From DAOUMU01 sp034409055 (GTDB taxonomy: Bacteria; Chloroflexota; Anaerolineae; 4572-78; J111): DNA of 64,000 bases. Every line of letters starts with the position of its first letter. Positions within the stretch are counted from its first letter, which is position 1. The stretch spans positions 3,160 through 67,159 of the forward strand of contig DAOUMU010000381.1 of assembly GCA_034409055.1 (NCBI GenBank), in the 5' to 3' direction. Shown here one piece after another: positions 24,170-33,138 of this stretch. The translations under genes were made by a program, and so were the position numbers. The notes below the pieces were generated by a model. The model was given only the letters and a program-made list of their open reading frames with translations, searched no databases and had not been told where the DNA came from.

Positions 24170-24862
24170 ATGGCAATTAAGTACACCTTTGTTGGTCATG
24201 GAACGCATATGTTTGACATTGGGGGTAAGCAGATCGTGGTCGATCCTTTCTTTACCAGTAACCCGGCCACTGAAGTTTCGGCCGATTCCGTGGCCGCAGA
24301 TTACATTTTGATTTCACACGGTCACGGAGATCACGTCGAAGATGTTGTGTCCATAGCCAGGCGAACGGGAGCCACGGTGATCACCAACTTTGAGATTGCC
24401 AATTGGCTACAAGGCCAGGAGGTGGCCGAGGACAAAGTCCACCCGCAGCACATCGGGGGTGGCTTTAATTATGAGTTTGGCTACGTGAAGCTGACCATCG
24501 CCCACCACGGTTCCGGCCTGCCCGATGGCAGTTATGGGGGCAACCCGGCCGGTTTCCTGATCAGGACGAGCGAGGGCAAAAAGATTTACCTGGCCTGCGA
24601 TACGGCCCTCTTCTCCGATATGAAACTCTACGGTGAGGAAGGCATTGACTTATTCGTGCTGCCCATCGGCGATAACTTCACCATGGGCCCGGATGATGCT
24701 CTGCAGGCGGTGAAGCTGGTCCAACCCAAGCTGGCCGTGCCCTGCCACTACAACACCTGGCCCTTGATCGAACAGGACGCCGAAGCCTGGGCCAAACGGG
24801 TCGAAGCTGAAACGGACACCAAAGTGGCTGTGTTGCAGCCGGGTCAATCGTTGGAATTGTAA
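24170..24862 (+). CDS. Metal-dependent hydrolase, MBL fold (UPF0173/UlaG-like)
   Basis: 230 residues from ATG 24170, with AAGGAGG upstream. The metallo-beta-lactamase signature is HGHGDH at about 50-55, with further ligands in IAHHGSG, ACDTALF and CHYN. This corresponds to the UPF0173 family, related to UlaG lactonases. The substrate is unknown; its place next to carbohydrate genes is compatible with a sugar lactone or phosphoester. Length matches the family. Confidence 0.88.
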   Translation: MAIKYTFVGHGTHMFDIGGKQIVVDPFFTSNPATEVSADSVAADYILISHGHGDHVEDVVSIARRTGATVITNFEIANWLQGQEVAEDKVHPQHIGGGFNYEFGYVKLTIAHHGSGLPDGSYGGNPAGFLIRTSEGKKIYLACDTALFSDMKLYGEEGIDLFVLPIGDNFTMGPDDALQAVKLVQPKLAVPCHYNTWPLIEQDAEAWAKRVEAETDTKVAVLQPGQSLEL

Positions 24863-24932
24863 GTTCATTAAAGCTGACTAATGATCTCGTCGTGAAATCC
24901 GGCAAAAAATGCTATTTGGAGGATCAAACTAT

Positions 24933-25862
24933 ATGCAAGTTGGTTTTATTGGACTAGGTAATATGGGTGGAGCCGCAGCCCGCAATATTCAGCGAGCAGG
25001 TTTCGACTTAGTGGTGTATGATATCAGAAAAGATGCTGCAAAAACGCTAATTGAATACGGGGCAAGTTGGGCTGACTCACCTGTTGAGATAATTAATCGA
25101 GTTGATATCGTAGCAACGATGGTATTTGGCCCAGAGCAGATTGAGCAAGTAGTGCGCGGCGAAAAAGGCCTCCTTTCCGGCGACTGTAATGGCAAAGGAT
25201 GGATAGATTTAACGACAAGTAGTCCAACACTTATGCGAGAACTTGCACATAAGTTTAAGCAAAAGGGAGGTTTCCCTGTTGATGCTCCTGTGACAGGCTC
25301 AGTCGATGCTGCCATTCGTGGTGATATGATAATGTTTGTTGGAGGGGATGATACAGCTATTGAGAAAGTGCGTATCATTCTTGAAGCAATGGGAGAAATT
25401 CGGCGAGTGGGAGATTATGGTAACGGATATGTCGCTAAATTGGTTAACAACCAACTCTGGAAAATACATGCCGCCGCTATTGGTGAAGCGATGGTCACAG
25501 CTAAAAAGGCAGGGCTTGAACCAGAGGTGTGGTGGGAAGCGATGAAGGGGGGAGCGGCTGACAGTTTTGTAATGCAACACGATGTCCCTTCGATTTTTGC
25601 AGGTCATTATGATCCGTCATTTAGATTGGCGCTTTGTCTAAAAGACTTGAGGCTGATTGATGAATTATTGAAGGAAACTGGAACACGATCAGAACTGACA
25701 CAAGCGGCCTATGATCGTTTCCGTGAAGCCGCTGAACGATATGGTGAAGATGCTGGGGAGATGACAGTGTGTAAACTCATTGAAGATGATGCAGGTATTA
25801 ACCTGCGGGTTGATGGGGACTGGCTTGCCCCGTGGGAAGTTAAACATCCAGATGATAGGTAG
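24933..25862 (+). CDS. 3-hydroxyisobutyrate dehydrogenase-family oxidoreductase
   Basis: 309 residues from ATG 24933; GGAGG ten bases upstream supports it over the ATG at 24909. NAD(P)-binding motif FIGLGNMGGAAARN, substrate-binding DAPVTGSVDAA, and catalytic-lysine helix GNGYVAKLVNNQLW. Beta-hydroxyacid dehydrogenases of this class act on 3-hydroxyisobutyrate, tartronate semialdehyde, glyoxylate or imines; which one is not shown. The gene is A+T-richer than its neighbours, perhaps acquired separately. Confidence 0.85.
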   Translation: MQVGFIGLGNMGGAAARNIQRAGFDLVVYDIRKDAAKTLIEYGASWADSPVEIINRVDIVATMVFGPEQIEQVVRGEKGLLSGDCNGKGWIDLTTSSPTLMRELAHKFKQKGGFPVDAPVTGSVDAAIRGDMIMFVGGDDTAIEKVRIILEAMGEIRRVGDYGNGYVAKLVNNQLWKIHAAAIGEAMVTAKKAGLEPEVWWEAMKGGAADSFVMQHDVPSIFAGHYDPSFRLALCLKDLRLIDELLKETGTRSELTQAAYDRFREAAERYGEDAGEMTVCKLIEDDAGINLRVDGDWLAPWEVKHPDDR

Positions 25863-26296
25863 TGAAGTAGATTTAATGTGACAACGAAACTACGGACCTG
25901 GCAACCGATGTAAGTACAGAGCTTTGGGGGCCGTCACCGGTTGTGCCCGACCTCATTCGACCAGGGACATAGTCTTATTTGATTACCCGACATTGGAAAT
26001 CAGAAACCAGGTTTTTCGCTTGCTAAGACATTTTTGGTGCTCTAGAATGCTCAAAAAGCAACGATTAGCTCGGTTCAGACGACAAAAAACCTGGTTTCTC
26101 TCCCCGTGTCGGGTAGTGAATAGTCTTATAAGCGGCAATTGAGAAACCAGGAGGCATAGTTGTTTCTTCCGCGCAGACAACTACGCCTCCGTCTAGTGCC
26201 ATTGCGTTGATCCCAAGATGGCATAGGGATGCCCTCTCTACGGGGATGCCCTCTCTACGGGGATGCCCTCTCTACGGGAGGGAGGGGGAATCCTAA
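25863..26296. repeat. Intergenic palindromes and three 18-bp tandem units
   Basis: GAAACCAGGTTTTTCGC (about 25999) is mirrored by AAAAAACCTGGTTTCTC (about 26085), and GAGAAACCAGGAGGC recurs at 26141. At 26226-26278 the unit GGGGATGCCCTCTCTACG occurs three times, a member of the window-wide GGGATGC family. No gene is seen. Confidence 0.6.
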
Positions 26297-26325
26297 TTGC
26301 TATTACTCCCCGGTTGTGATATACT
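26297..26325 (+). promoter_or_regulatory. Promoter of a structured short transcript
   Basis: TTGCTA (26297-26302), 17-base spacer, TATACT (26320-26325). Transcription would begin near 26332, immediately before a GC-rich hairpin. Confidence 0.55.
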
Positions 26326-26331
26326 GAGCAA

Positions 26332-26446
26332 AATGGAAAAGCCCCGCCACAAGCGGGGCTTTGGCCCGGACCGGGTGAGGTGAGCACCCTGACCGGAGGC
26401 TTTTATTGTAGTGGGAAAGCTCCGCCTGGTCAAGGTGGGGTTTTTT
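26332..26446 (+). ncRNA. Candidate small RNA or structured leader
   Basis: Between a promoter (26297-26325) and a strong terminator (26416-26446) lie about 115 bases with no start codon of note. Hairpin 1 is perfect: AAAGCCCCGC (26338-26347) with GCGGGGCTTT. The middle is GC-rich (GGCCCGGACCGGGTGAGG), and the last hairpin is followed by six T. It does not match an RNA family I know. It may be an independent sRNA or an attenuator for the gene at 26512. Confidence 0.45.
26416..26446 (+). terminator. Intrinsic terminator of the candidate small RNA
   Basis: AAAGCTCCGCCT pairs with AGGTGGGGTTT over a five-base loop, with TTTTTT at 26441-26446. Confidence 0.7.
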
Positions 26447-26511
26447 AATGTTCCACCTTTTCCGTATTATTGTGGCGGGCGAGGCTTCACTAACCTATTT
26501 GGGGGGCAGTG

Positions 26512-26982
26512 ATGAGAAAGACAATTGCGTTGGTAATTCTGCTAGTTGTGGCAATAACCCTGTCAATTACGTATGCAATAATACAGGCACAACAGGCTCC
26601 GCGTTGGCAGATAAAATTAAATAATTACGTTAAGTATAGAAACGACACCCTGTACAAAGACCCCCTGATGTCTGGAACAGTGACCGTAGAGAGAGTGACC
26701 AGCGCCAGCCGACCGGAGAACTTTCATCAGACCGGAAAGAAGAGGTTGGTTGTTGGCGATCATTACTGGCTGATGGAGAACAGAGAAGCGTTGTTATCTC
26801 CACCAGAAGAAGTAAGGTGTGTTTTGTTAAGGGAAGACACCCGGTCAAATGATGGCTCTAAAGCGGAGGTAACCCATAATGTTTTATTTGTGGCGTATTA
26901 TTCACACCCGGTTGAACCTGAATGGTTAGTTTATAAAGGAGACAACGCCTCCGCGATTGGCTGTGAGTTGGAATGGGAGTAA
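26512..26982 (+). CDS. Small exported protein of unknown function
   Basis: 156 residues from ATG 26512 with GGGGGG upstream. Residues 4-24 form a signal peptide or membrane anchor (TIALVILLVVAITLSITYAI). The rest is a soluble, probably beta-rich domain with two cysteines (CVLL, GCELEWE). No family is recognised. It is A+T-richer than the housekeeping genes, and it lies just downstream of the candidate structured RNA and its terminator, so its expression could depend on read-through. Confidence 0.6.
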   Translation: MRKTIALVILLVVAITLSITYAIIQAQQAPRWQIKLNNYVKYRNDTLYKDPLMSGTVTVERVTSASRPENFHQTGKKRLVVGDHYWLMENREALLSPPEEVRCVLLREDTRSNDGSKAEVTHNVLFVAYYSHPVEPEWLVYKGDNASAIGCELEWE

Positions 26983-27062
26983 TCAGAAATTGTGAACCCG
27001 CAGGGCAAGTGTAGCCAATCGTGAATTGTGAACTATAAACTTGGGTACGGAGGACAACTCTG

Positions 27063-27617
27063 ATGCACACTTTACTCAATCGCGGATCTGTTGTGGCGGT
27101 GTGCCAAAAAGCTGAACCAGGCTTGCCAAAATTGGCGGTCGAGGCCGTCCAGCTCATCGAAAACTATGGTGTCGTAGGGGATTACCATGCAGGCCAGTTC
27201 GTACGTCACCGCTACCTGGCGAAAAGAGACCCAACCCAACCAAATCTGCGCCAAGTACTGCTTGTCGATACGTCAATCCTGGCTGAGATTGCGCGCCAAG
27301 ACATTCATCTAAAACCAGGGATGCTGGGTGAGAATATCATAGTGGACGGGGTCGCGGTGATGACTCTGGCGATTGGAACTCAGCTTGAGATCGGCGAGAC
27401 GCTGCTGGAAGTGACCGAGGTCCGCAATCCGTGTTACCAGTTGAATGAGATGCACCCGCGTCTGCTCAAAGCGGTAGCGACCAAAGTGGACGGCCAGGTT
27501 CGCCGGAACGCCGGGATGATGGCGCGTATCCTGAAAAGAGGGTGGGTCCGGCCAGGCGACCCCGTGATTGTGCGTGGCGAACCAGGCGTACGGCAGACCA
27601 CCGTAAAAACAAGCTGA
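27063..27617 (+). CDS. MOSC-domain protein
   Basis: 184 residues from ATG 27063, with GGAGGACA upstream. It is almost entirely a MOSC domain: GVVGDYHAGQ near the start, RQVLLVDTS, PGMLGENIIVDG, and the conserved cysteine in VRNPCYQLNE. MOSC domains bind molybdenum cofactor or carry sulfur in its maturation (as in MoaB-linked proteins, YiiM and the C-terminus of MOCOS). No molybdoenzyme gene is in the window, so the acceptor is unknown. Confidence 0.87.
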   Translation: MHTLLNRGSVVAVCQKAEPGLPKLAVEAVQLIENYGVVGDYHAGQFVRHRYLAKRDPTQPNLRQVLLVDTSILAEIARQDIHLKPGMLGENIIVDGVAVMTLAIGTQLEIGETLLEVTEVRNPCYQLNEMHPRLLKAVATKVDGQVRRNAGMMARILKRGWVRPGDPVIVRGEPGVRQTTVKTS

Positions 27618-27661
27618 ACGCGGCAGTTTTGGCGGTCAGCCCTGTCTACCAACAGGACAAT

Positions 27662-28093
27662 ATGTATCGAATTCGACCCTGGCTCTATATAGGTAAATAC
27701 AGAGAAACCCTCAACCTCAATCTCCTTTCGGCCAATCAAATCGGGGCCGCGCTTCAACTGGCCGGGTTAGTTGAACAACCGGGCATTAATATCCTTTACT
27801 TAGCCGTTGATGATGGGGTTCCTTTGCCGGCTGACCTTTTGCAAAAAGGCGTCGAGTTTATAATTGTCAACAAAGAGGCAGGCAAAAGGGCACTTGTCGC
27901 CTGTGGAGCTGGGATTAGTCGGTCGGCCTCGTTTGCGATAGCCGCATTAAAAGAGGTGGAAGGACTAAGTTTATTGGAGGCTTTACAGGAGATAAAACGT
28001 TATCACCCCGGTGCAATGCCACATCCGGCTTTGTGGCAATCGCTTTGTGAATATTATGATGAAGACACTCCATTTGTAGAAACGATAAGCTAA
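27662..28093 (+). CDS. Dual-specificity protein phosphatase-like protein
   Basis: 143 residues from ATG 27662; the in-frame extension upstream overlaps the MOSC gene and is not used. The C-x5-R loop is Cys81 to Arg87 in VACGAGISRSAS, and the general-acid Asp is probably in YLAVDDG. The His that normally precedes the catalytic Cys is Ala80. KRYHPGAMPHPALWQSL at the end is the usual DSP C-terminal helix. It likely dephosphorylates proteins or small phosphoesters; the partner is unknown. Confidence 0.78.
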   Translation: MYRIRPWLYIGKYRETLNLNLLSANQIGAALQLAGLVEQPGINILYLAVDDGVPLPADLLQKGVEFIIVNKEAGKRALVACGAGISRSASFAIAALKEVEGLSLLEALQEIKRYHPGAMPHPALWQSLCEYYDEDTPFVETIS

Positions 28094-28138
28094 AAGGAGT
28101 TATCACGAGTGTTGACACACCATCAATTATCAACATAG

Positions 28139-28173
28139 GCCCGCATCGTTTTGACCTGATGCGGGTCTTTTTT
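28139..28173 (+). terminator. Intrinsic terminator after the phosphatase gene
   Basis: CCCGCATC (28140-28147) pairs with GATGCGGG (28158-28165) and is followed by TCTTTTTT. Confidence 0.88.
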
Positions 28174-28215
28174 GATCTAATCCGCTGGAGGCGAAGCTTC
28201 AGCCGGAGACATAAC

Positions 28216-28243
28216 TTGTTAAAAATAGCGCAATGGTTATACT
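28216..28243 (+). promoter_or_regulatory. Promoter of the response regulator-kinase pair
   Basis: TTGTTA (28216-28221), 16-base spacer, TATACT (28238-28243), followed by a 75-base leader to the GTG start at 28320. Confidence 0.5.
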
Positions 28244-28319
28244 TCATTAGGTTGTTTTTTGCCTATCCAAGCGGGGAAAAATCAAAATTACCACGTTACC
28301 AAAAGGGGTTGGGTAAATA

Positions 28320-30350
28320 GTGGCAAAAACCAAGATTCTGGTCGTTGAAGACGAAGGCATCATCGCCAGGGACCTACAAAACGTGTTGACGGGGTTGGGC
28401 TATGTCGTTTCGGCTGTCGTCTCTTCCGGGGAGGCTGCTGTCGAACAAGCGGCCCAGACCCGGCCGGACCTGGTGCTGATGGACATTGTGCTCGATGGGG
28501 AGATCGATGGCATCGAGGCGGCCGAACAAATCCGGATCCGTTTCGACATTCCGGTCATCTTTCTGACGGCCTATGCCGATGAGAAAATGTTGAAGCGGGC
28601 CAAAGTAACTGAGCCCTTTGGCTATCTCCTCAAACCGTTCGAGGATAGAGAACTGTCCACCAATATCGAGATGGCCCTATATAAACACCAGATGGAAAAG
28701 AAGTTGCGAGAGAGCGAGAAGCAGTTGGAGGTATTCTTTTCCCAATCCCTGGATGGCTGCTTTTTTATGATGCTCGATGAGCCCGTACAGTGGGACGATA
28801 CGGTCGACAAAGAGCGTGTCTTGGACTATGTGTTTGCCCATCAGCGGATTACCAAAATCAACGAGGCCATGCTGGCCCAATATAGAGCCAGCCGGGAACA
28901 ACTTCTTAGTTTGACCCCGAATGACTTTTTTGCCCATAACCTTTCGCAGGGCAGAGCGATCTGGCGTATGTTCTTTGATCAGGGCCGGCTTCACATCGAA
29001 ACCAATGAACAAAAATTGGATGGGACACCGATGTGGATTGAGGGAGAGTATGTTTGTCTGTACGACGAGCAGGGCCGGATTACTGGCCACTTTGGCATTC
29101 AAAGAGAGATAACCGAACGGAAGCAGGCCGAGAAGGCGTTGCACCAGCAAAATCGCAACCTGGCCCTGCTCAACCAGGTAGGCCAAACACTGGCGGCTAC
29201 ACTCGACTTTACCCAGGTTATCGAACAGTTCCTCCGGGCAGTTAGCCAGATGACCAATGCAGAAGGTAGCTCGGTCTGGTTATGGGACACGGTTCGTCCC
29301 ACAAAAATGCCTGACCAGGAGGGCGAGTTGGTCTGCCAGGCTATCTTGTTCAACGACCAATACAATTTCGCGCCTGATTTGCGTCTACCTTCCGGGCAAG
29401 GCATCGCCGACTGGGTGGCGCAGAGTGGACAGAGTACGATAGTCACCAACGTACAGGATGACCCCCTCTTCTTCCCCGGCATTGACCGGCAAACCGGCGT
29501 GTGCACAGTTTCGCTGCTGGCTGTGCCGCTGTGGGTTCGTGGCAAGGTAGTGGGAGTGTTAGAGGTGATCAATAAACTGGACGGGAATTTCAACAAGGAT
29601 GATCGGGCCCTGGTCGAGACACTGGCCGCTTCGGCTGCCATCGCCATTGACAATGCCCGCCTATTGGAGCAAGCCCACCTGGACGCCGAAACCAAGGCCA
29701 CTCTGCTGAACGAGGTCAACCACCGCGTCAAGAATAACCTGGCCTCCATCATGGGCATTCTTGCCCTGGAGATGGATCGCCCTTACCGGGAAGTCACCGA
29801 CTTTCGGGCGACTTTGCAAGATTTACAAAATCGGATACAGGGCCTGGCCACCGTTCACGATTTGCTTTCGGCCAGCCAATGGTCGCCATTGCCACTGGAG
29901 AAACTGGTAACAGAAGTGATCTGGGCGGCCCTAAGCAGCTCGCCCATCCGCCACAAGATTGAGGTCACGGCGACTCGATCGGGCCGAATCGAACCCGTGC
30001 GGGAGCAACTGGCCGAACCGTTGTTGATTACGCCCAAGCAGGCTACCGGTCTGGCCCTGGTGATCAACGAACTGACGACTAACAGCATCAAACACGCCTT
30101 TCTGGAACAAGACCAAGGACGCATTGAGGTGGATATTACCGTCGAGGATGAGGACGACCGACAGGTAAGGTTGCAATTCCGCGATGATGGCCCCGGCTGG
30201 CCGGATGAGGTACTGCGGGACGAGGACGAAAGCATCGGCTTGCGTCTGGTCCGAATGACCGTGCGTAGCCCCTTGCGCGGCCAGTTGGCTTTATACAATG
30301 AGGCTGGAGCCGTGGCGATTGTTACCTTCAAACTGGCCCCACCGGATTAG
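28320..30350 (+). CDS. Hybrid REC-PAS-GAF histidine kinase (HisKA_2 type)
   Basis: 676 residues from a GTG with AAGGGG upstream. Order: receiver (1-122, phospho-acceptor Asp55 in VLMDIVL, Lys in LLKPFE), PAS-like (about 130-270, with GHFGIQREITERKQAE), GAF (about 285-455), HisKA_2 phosphotransfer helix with the His in LLNEVNHRVKNNL (about 470), and HATPase (VINELTTNSIKHAF, DDGPGWP). Starting with a receiver and ending with a HisKA_2 kinase is typical of cytosolic kinases in phosphorelays. It is followed after 28 bases by a response regulator that is probably its partner. Confidence 0.9.
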   Translation: MAKTKILVVEDEGIIARDLQNVLTGLGYVVSAVVSSGEAAVEQAAQTRPDLVLMDIVLDGEIDGIEAAEQIRIRFDIPVIFLTAYADEKMLKRAKVTEPFGYLLKPFEDRELSTNIEMALYKHQMEKKLRESEKQLEVFFSQSLDGCFFMMLDEPVQWDDTVDKERVLDYVFAHQRITKINEAMLAQYRASREQLLSLTPNDFFAHNLSQGRAIWRMFFDQGRLHIETNEQKLDGTPMWIEGEYVCLYDEQGRITGHFGIQREITERKQAEKALHQQNRNLALLNQVGQTLAATLDFTQVIEQFLRAVSQMTNAEGSSVWLWDTVRPTKMPDQEGELVCQAILFNDQYNFAPDLRLPSGQGIADWVAQSGQSTIVTNVQDDPLFFPGIDRQTGVCTVSLLAVPLWVRGKVVGVLEVINKLDGNFNKDDRALVETLAASAAIAIDNARLLEQAHLDAETKATLLNEVNHRVKNNLASIMGILALEMDRPYREVTDFRATLQDLQNRIQGLATVHDLLSASQWSPLPLEKLVTEVIWAALSSSPIRHKIEVTATRSGRIEPVREQLAEPLLITPKQATGLALVINELTTNSIKHAFLEQDQGRIEVDITVEDEDDRQVRLQFRDDGPGWPDEVLRDEDESIGLRLVRMTVRSPLRGQLALYNEAGAVAIVTFKLAPPD

Positions 30351-30378
30351 ATGGTTTCTGTTGCAAAAGGATAAAACA

Positions 30379-31017
30379 ATGACCAAAGAAAAACCTATTC
30401 ACCTCTTGGTTGTTGACGACGAGCCGTTCGTCAACCAACTCATTCAGAACCAACTGACCAATCTGGGGTACAGAGTCTCTGGCACGGCCTTTGATGGTCC
30501 TGAGGCAGTAAAATTGACCTGTCAAACCCGGCCTGACGTGGTCTTAATGGATTTGCAAATGCCCGATCCTGAAACGGGCCGGGATGATCGTCTGGCCGGT
30601 CTGCGAGCCGCTCAGACGATTCAAGAAGAATGTCCCACACCGGTGATTCTGTTGACGGCTCACGAATCGCCGGAACTGGTTCAACAAGCTAGCACTGCTG
30701 GCGTAGGCGCTTACCTGGTTAAACCCCCTGACCCCCGTACGATAGAGCGGACCATCACCGTGACTCTGGCTCGTTTTGAGGATATGATGGAATTGCGCCG
30801 GCTGAACGCCGAATTGCAGGCAGCTTTGGCCAAGGTCAAACTGTTGAGTGGTCTGTTGCCCATTTGTGCCAACTGCAAAAAAATCCGTGACGACGAAGGT
30901 TATTGGCATCAAGTTGAAGTGTATGTACAAAACCATTCCGAAGCGGAATTCACTCACGGACTTTGCCCAGAGTGTGCGAAAAAGTTGTATCCTGACTTTT
31001 TTGTAGAGGATGAGTAG
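30379..31017 (+). CDS. Response regulator with C-terminal Cys4 motif
   Basis: 212 residues from ATG 30379; 27 codons of in-frame extension overlap the kinase gene and are dropped. Receiver domain 7-125 with acidic pair DDE at 13-15, phospho-acceptor Asp58 (VVLMDLQMPD) and Lys in YLVKPPD. A helical linker leads to LLPICANCKKIRDDEGYW and CPECAKKLYPD, two CxxC pairs that could bind zinc. This tail is known from stand-alone regulators linked to GAF/PAS kinases. There is no DNA-binding domain. It is likely the output partner of the upstream HisKA_2 kinase. Confidence 0.88.
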   Translation: MTKEKPIHLLVVDDEPFVNQLIQNQLTNLGYRVSGTAFDGPEAVKLTCQTRPDVVLMDLQMPDPETGRDDRLAGLRAAQTIQEECPTPVILLTAHESPELVQQASTAGVGAYLVKPPDPRTIERTITVTLARFEDMMELRRLNAELQAALAKVKLLSGLLPICANCKKIRDDEGYWHQVEVYVQNHSEAEFTHGLCPECAKKLYPDFFVEDE

Positions 31018-31035
31018 CATTGGCAGTACCTCACC

Positions 31036-32607
31036 TCATCCCCCCAATAAATATCTAATAATCAGCCTGTGAATCACCTGCTCTACGGGGGCTTTGTCAT
31101 CGGTGAAAACAGGATCATCCGCATCCGGGTGGAATTCCCAGATACGGGCGCCCAGAGCACGGTTGGCCACGACCCGCAGCAACGGCTGCTGAAGTTGAGT
31201 AACGTTAAAGGCAAAGTTCTCAATTCGAGTCGGTTGCTTGGTGGCCACGACCAGGCTGTTGCCCAATGAGCTACCGTAATCGGGGATATCGATCACGTAT
31301 ACGTTGGGAAAGACGGTGTACATGGTCGTCCCCAAGACCTCTACCAGGCTATAATCGGTGATGGTACGACCGGCGTTAATAGCTACCACCCCATCCTGAT
31401 TGAGATGGTCGTAAATTTCCTGAAAAAATTCTTGCGTGGTCAGGTGAAACGGAATGTAGGGAGGCCGATAGGCATCCACTGCGACCACATCGTAAGTCTT
31501 ATCGGTGCGAGTCAAAAAATAGCGTCCGTCCTGGGCATGTAAGGTTAAGTTGGGTTCGTTCATATCGAACCAGCGGCGGCCCACGTCTACGATACCAGGG
31601 TCAATTTCTACCCCGTCGATGGGGATAGGACCGTAAATATGACTGTAGGCTTTGGAGATGGTCCCGGCGGCAGAGCCAATCAGGAGCAGGCTCTCGACAT
31701 CCCTTTCGGCAAAGGGCGGATTGTTAAAATAGGGTACGATCAAAAAATAATCCCATACCCCATCCACCAGGGGGTAATCGTAATAATTGGGGTTGTAAAT
31801 AGAATGAATACCCTGGCCCTCGTTCAATTGGAGGGCCCGCCAGCTTCCCCCTTGCTCATCACTGTGTTCGATGACCTGGATATAGTTGTAGCTAGACTCG
31901 GTTTCGTAAACCAGGCCAGGCGTAGGCTTAACAGGACCGGTCGACCACAGCAGATTCATGCCGACCAGCACGATGGGCATGACTATATAGACCAAAGCGC
32001 GCCTGGGGTGGGTCAGAAACAAGCCCCCCAGGCTGACAATCAGCAAGGTCAATGAAAAGACAAAGAAGGTCAACCGGGTGCCGATGGTCGGAATGAGCAA
32101 AAGCACCGGTAAAAACGTCCCCAGCAGACTGCCCAGCGTGCTCAGGGCATAAATAGAGCCAGCCGTGTGACCACCGTGTTGCACATCGCTCAAAGCCAGG
32201 CGGATGGCAAAGGGGGATACAGTGCCTAATAAGGTAATGGGCAGGCTAAACAGCACCAATACCCCGATCAGCGAACCGGCCAAAATTCCCACGTGATAAT
32301 CGGCAAAACCCTGTACCGACCAACGTAGTACCGGCGCCGAGATAAAAGGAACGACCCCCACCAGAAAAGCCCCCCAGGCAGTAATTTGAAAGAGGGTGCT
32401 AGGGCGCGGGTCTCTATCGGCCCAGCGTCCCCCAATGAAGTAACCGGCGGTCAGATAAAGTAACATCAGGCCAATAATGGCGGCCCAGATAACCAGCGAG
32501 TTGCCAAAAAACGGATCCAGCAAACGGCTGGCCGATAGTTCCACCCCCAGCGTGGTCATGCCCGAAACGAAGACCGTTAATAACAAATATCCATTTCGTT
32601 TTTGCAA
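31036..32607 (-). CDS. Membrane-anchored spermidine synthase-like protein
   Basis: 523 residues. The first 215 residues contain about six to seven transmembrane helices (FVSGMTTLGVELSASRLL is the common start of this class). The C-terminal half is a Rossmann methyltransferase-like spermidine synthase domain: LLLIGSAAGTISKAYSHI, VEIDPGIVDVGRRWF, and VVAVDAYRPPYIPFHLTTQEFF. True polyamine synthesis requires Asp at the catalytic site; the residue in VDAYRPP would serve, but these membrane-fused relatives have not been shown to do it. It stands alone and converges on the response regulator gene. Confidence 0.83.
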   Translation of the reverse strand: MQKRNGYLLLTVFVSGMTTLGVELSASRLLDPFFGNSLVIWAAIIGLMLLYLTAGYFIGGRWADRDPRPSTLFQITAWGAFLVGVVPFISAPVLRWSVQGFADYHVGILAGSLIGVLVLFSLPITLLGTVSPFAIRLALSDVQHGGHTAGSIYALSTLGSLLGTFLPVLLLIPTIGTRLTFFVFSLTLLIVSLGGLFLTHPRRALVYIVMPIVLVGMNLLWSTGPVKPTPGLVYETESSYNYIQVIEHSDEQGGSWRALQLNEGQGIHSIYNPNYYDYPLVDGVWDYFLIVPYFNNPPFAERDVESLLLIGSAAGTISKAYSHIYGPIPIDGVEIDPGIVDVGRRWFDMNEPNLTLHAQDGRYFLTRTDKTYDVVAVDAYRPPYIPFHLTTQEFFQEIYDHLNQDGVVAINAGRTITDYSLVEVLGTTMYTVFPNVYVIDIPDYGSSLGNSLVVATKQPTRIENFAFNVTQLQQPLLRVVANRALGARIWEFHPDADDPVFTDDKAPVEQVIHRLIIRYLLGG

Positions 32608-32671
32608 CGAGTGACTCCTTTATTTACACCTTCCTACTAGTTTCTCAGAAAAAGATTTTGGATCCAGGGTC

Positions 32672-32728
32672 GGAGTCGAGGCTTCAGCCGGTCAGAGTCG
32701 GGTCAAAACCGGCTAAAGCCTCGACTCC
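32672..32728. repeat. Palindrome GGAGTCGAGGCTTCAGCCGGT, copy 1
   Basis: GGAGTCGAGGCTTCAGCCGG (32672-) is answered by CCGGCTAAAGCCTCGACTCC (-32728). The second copy at 46193-46249, between gatC and gatA, has the same arms and a different loop. Confidence 0.8.
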
Positions 32729-32729
32729 G

Positions 32730-33000
32730 CTCAAAAACACACAGTGCTGTGCATTGTCTGAATGTCTATAACAGGCTGTCGGAGAAGTAGCAGAGGCATC
32801 CCCCTGCCTCTACGAGGACGGCATAGGGATGCCATCCCTACTTTTCCGACAAGCTGCTAGTAGTACCCAAGGGGCATAGACGACGAAGAATCTCCTATTG
32901 CGCCAGCGAAGAGACTCTTCGGCTTCGCTTCGCTATACCTCAGAGTGACAAGGTGAATAGTTACTGCTGATTATAGCGAGGAAAAAAGGGGTTGGCAATC
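32730..33000. repeat. Spacer with decayed repeats of two families
   Basis: About 32795-32850 holds a GGCATCCC...GGGATGCC unit, and 32877-32951 a decayed copy of the TGTCATTC palindrome (GAAGAATCTCC...GAGACTCTTCG). No gene is seen. Confidence 0.5.
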
Positions 33001-33015
33001 AGGTTAACCTTGAGA

Positions 33016-33048
33016 AATAAAAAAGAGCTACCGTTAAAAGGTAGCCCC
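33016..33048 (-). terminator. Intrinsic terminator of rpoD
   Basis: Read on the minus strand: GGGCTACC, loop TTTTAAC, GGTAGCTC, then TTTTTT. It lies 90 bases beyond the rpoD stop, past a repeat. Confidence 0.75.
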
Positions 33049-33066
33049 TGTACAGCCATTGACAAT

Positions 33067-33130
33067 TATGTAGGGCAAGTTGCTAACTTGCTCCTAGCAC
33101 TGTGGACAAGTTAGCAACTCGTCCTACATA
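33067..33130. repeat. Palindrome ATGTAGGGCAAGTTGC family
   Basis: ATGTAGGGCAAGTTGCTAAC pairs with GTTAGCAACTCGTCCTACAT. A relative lies at about 10835-10885. Confidence 0.6.
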
Positions 33131-33138
33131 ATATAAAC

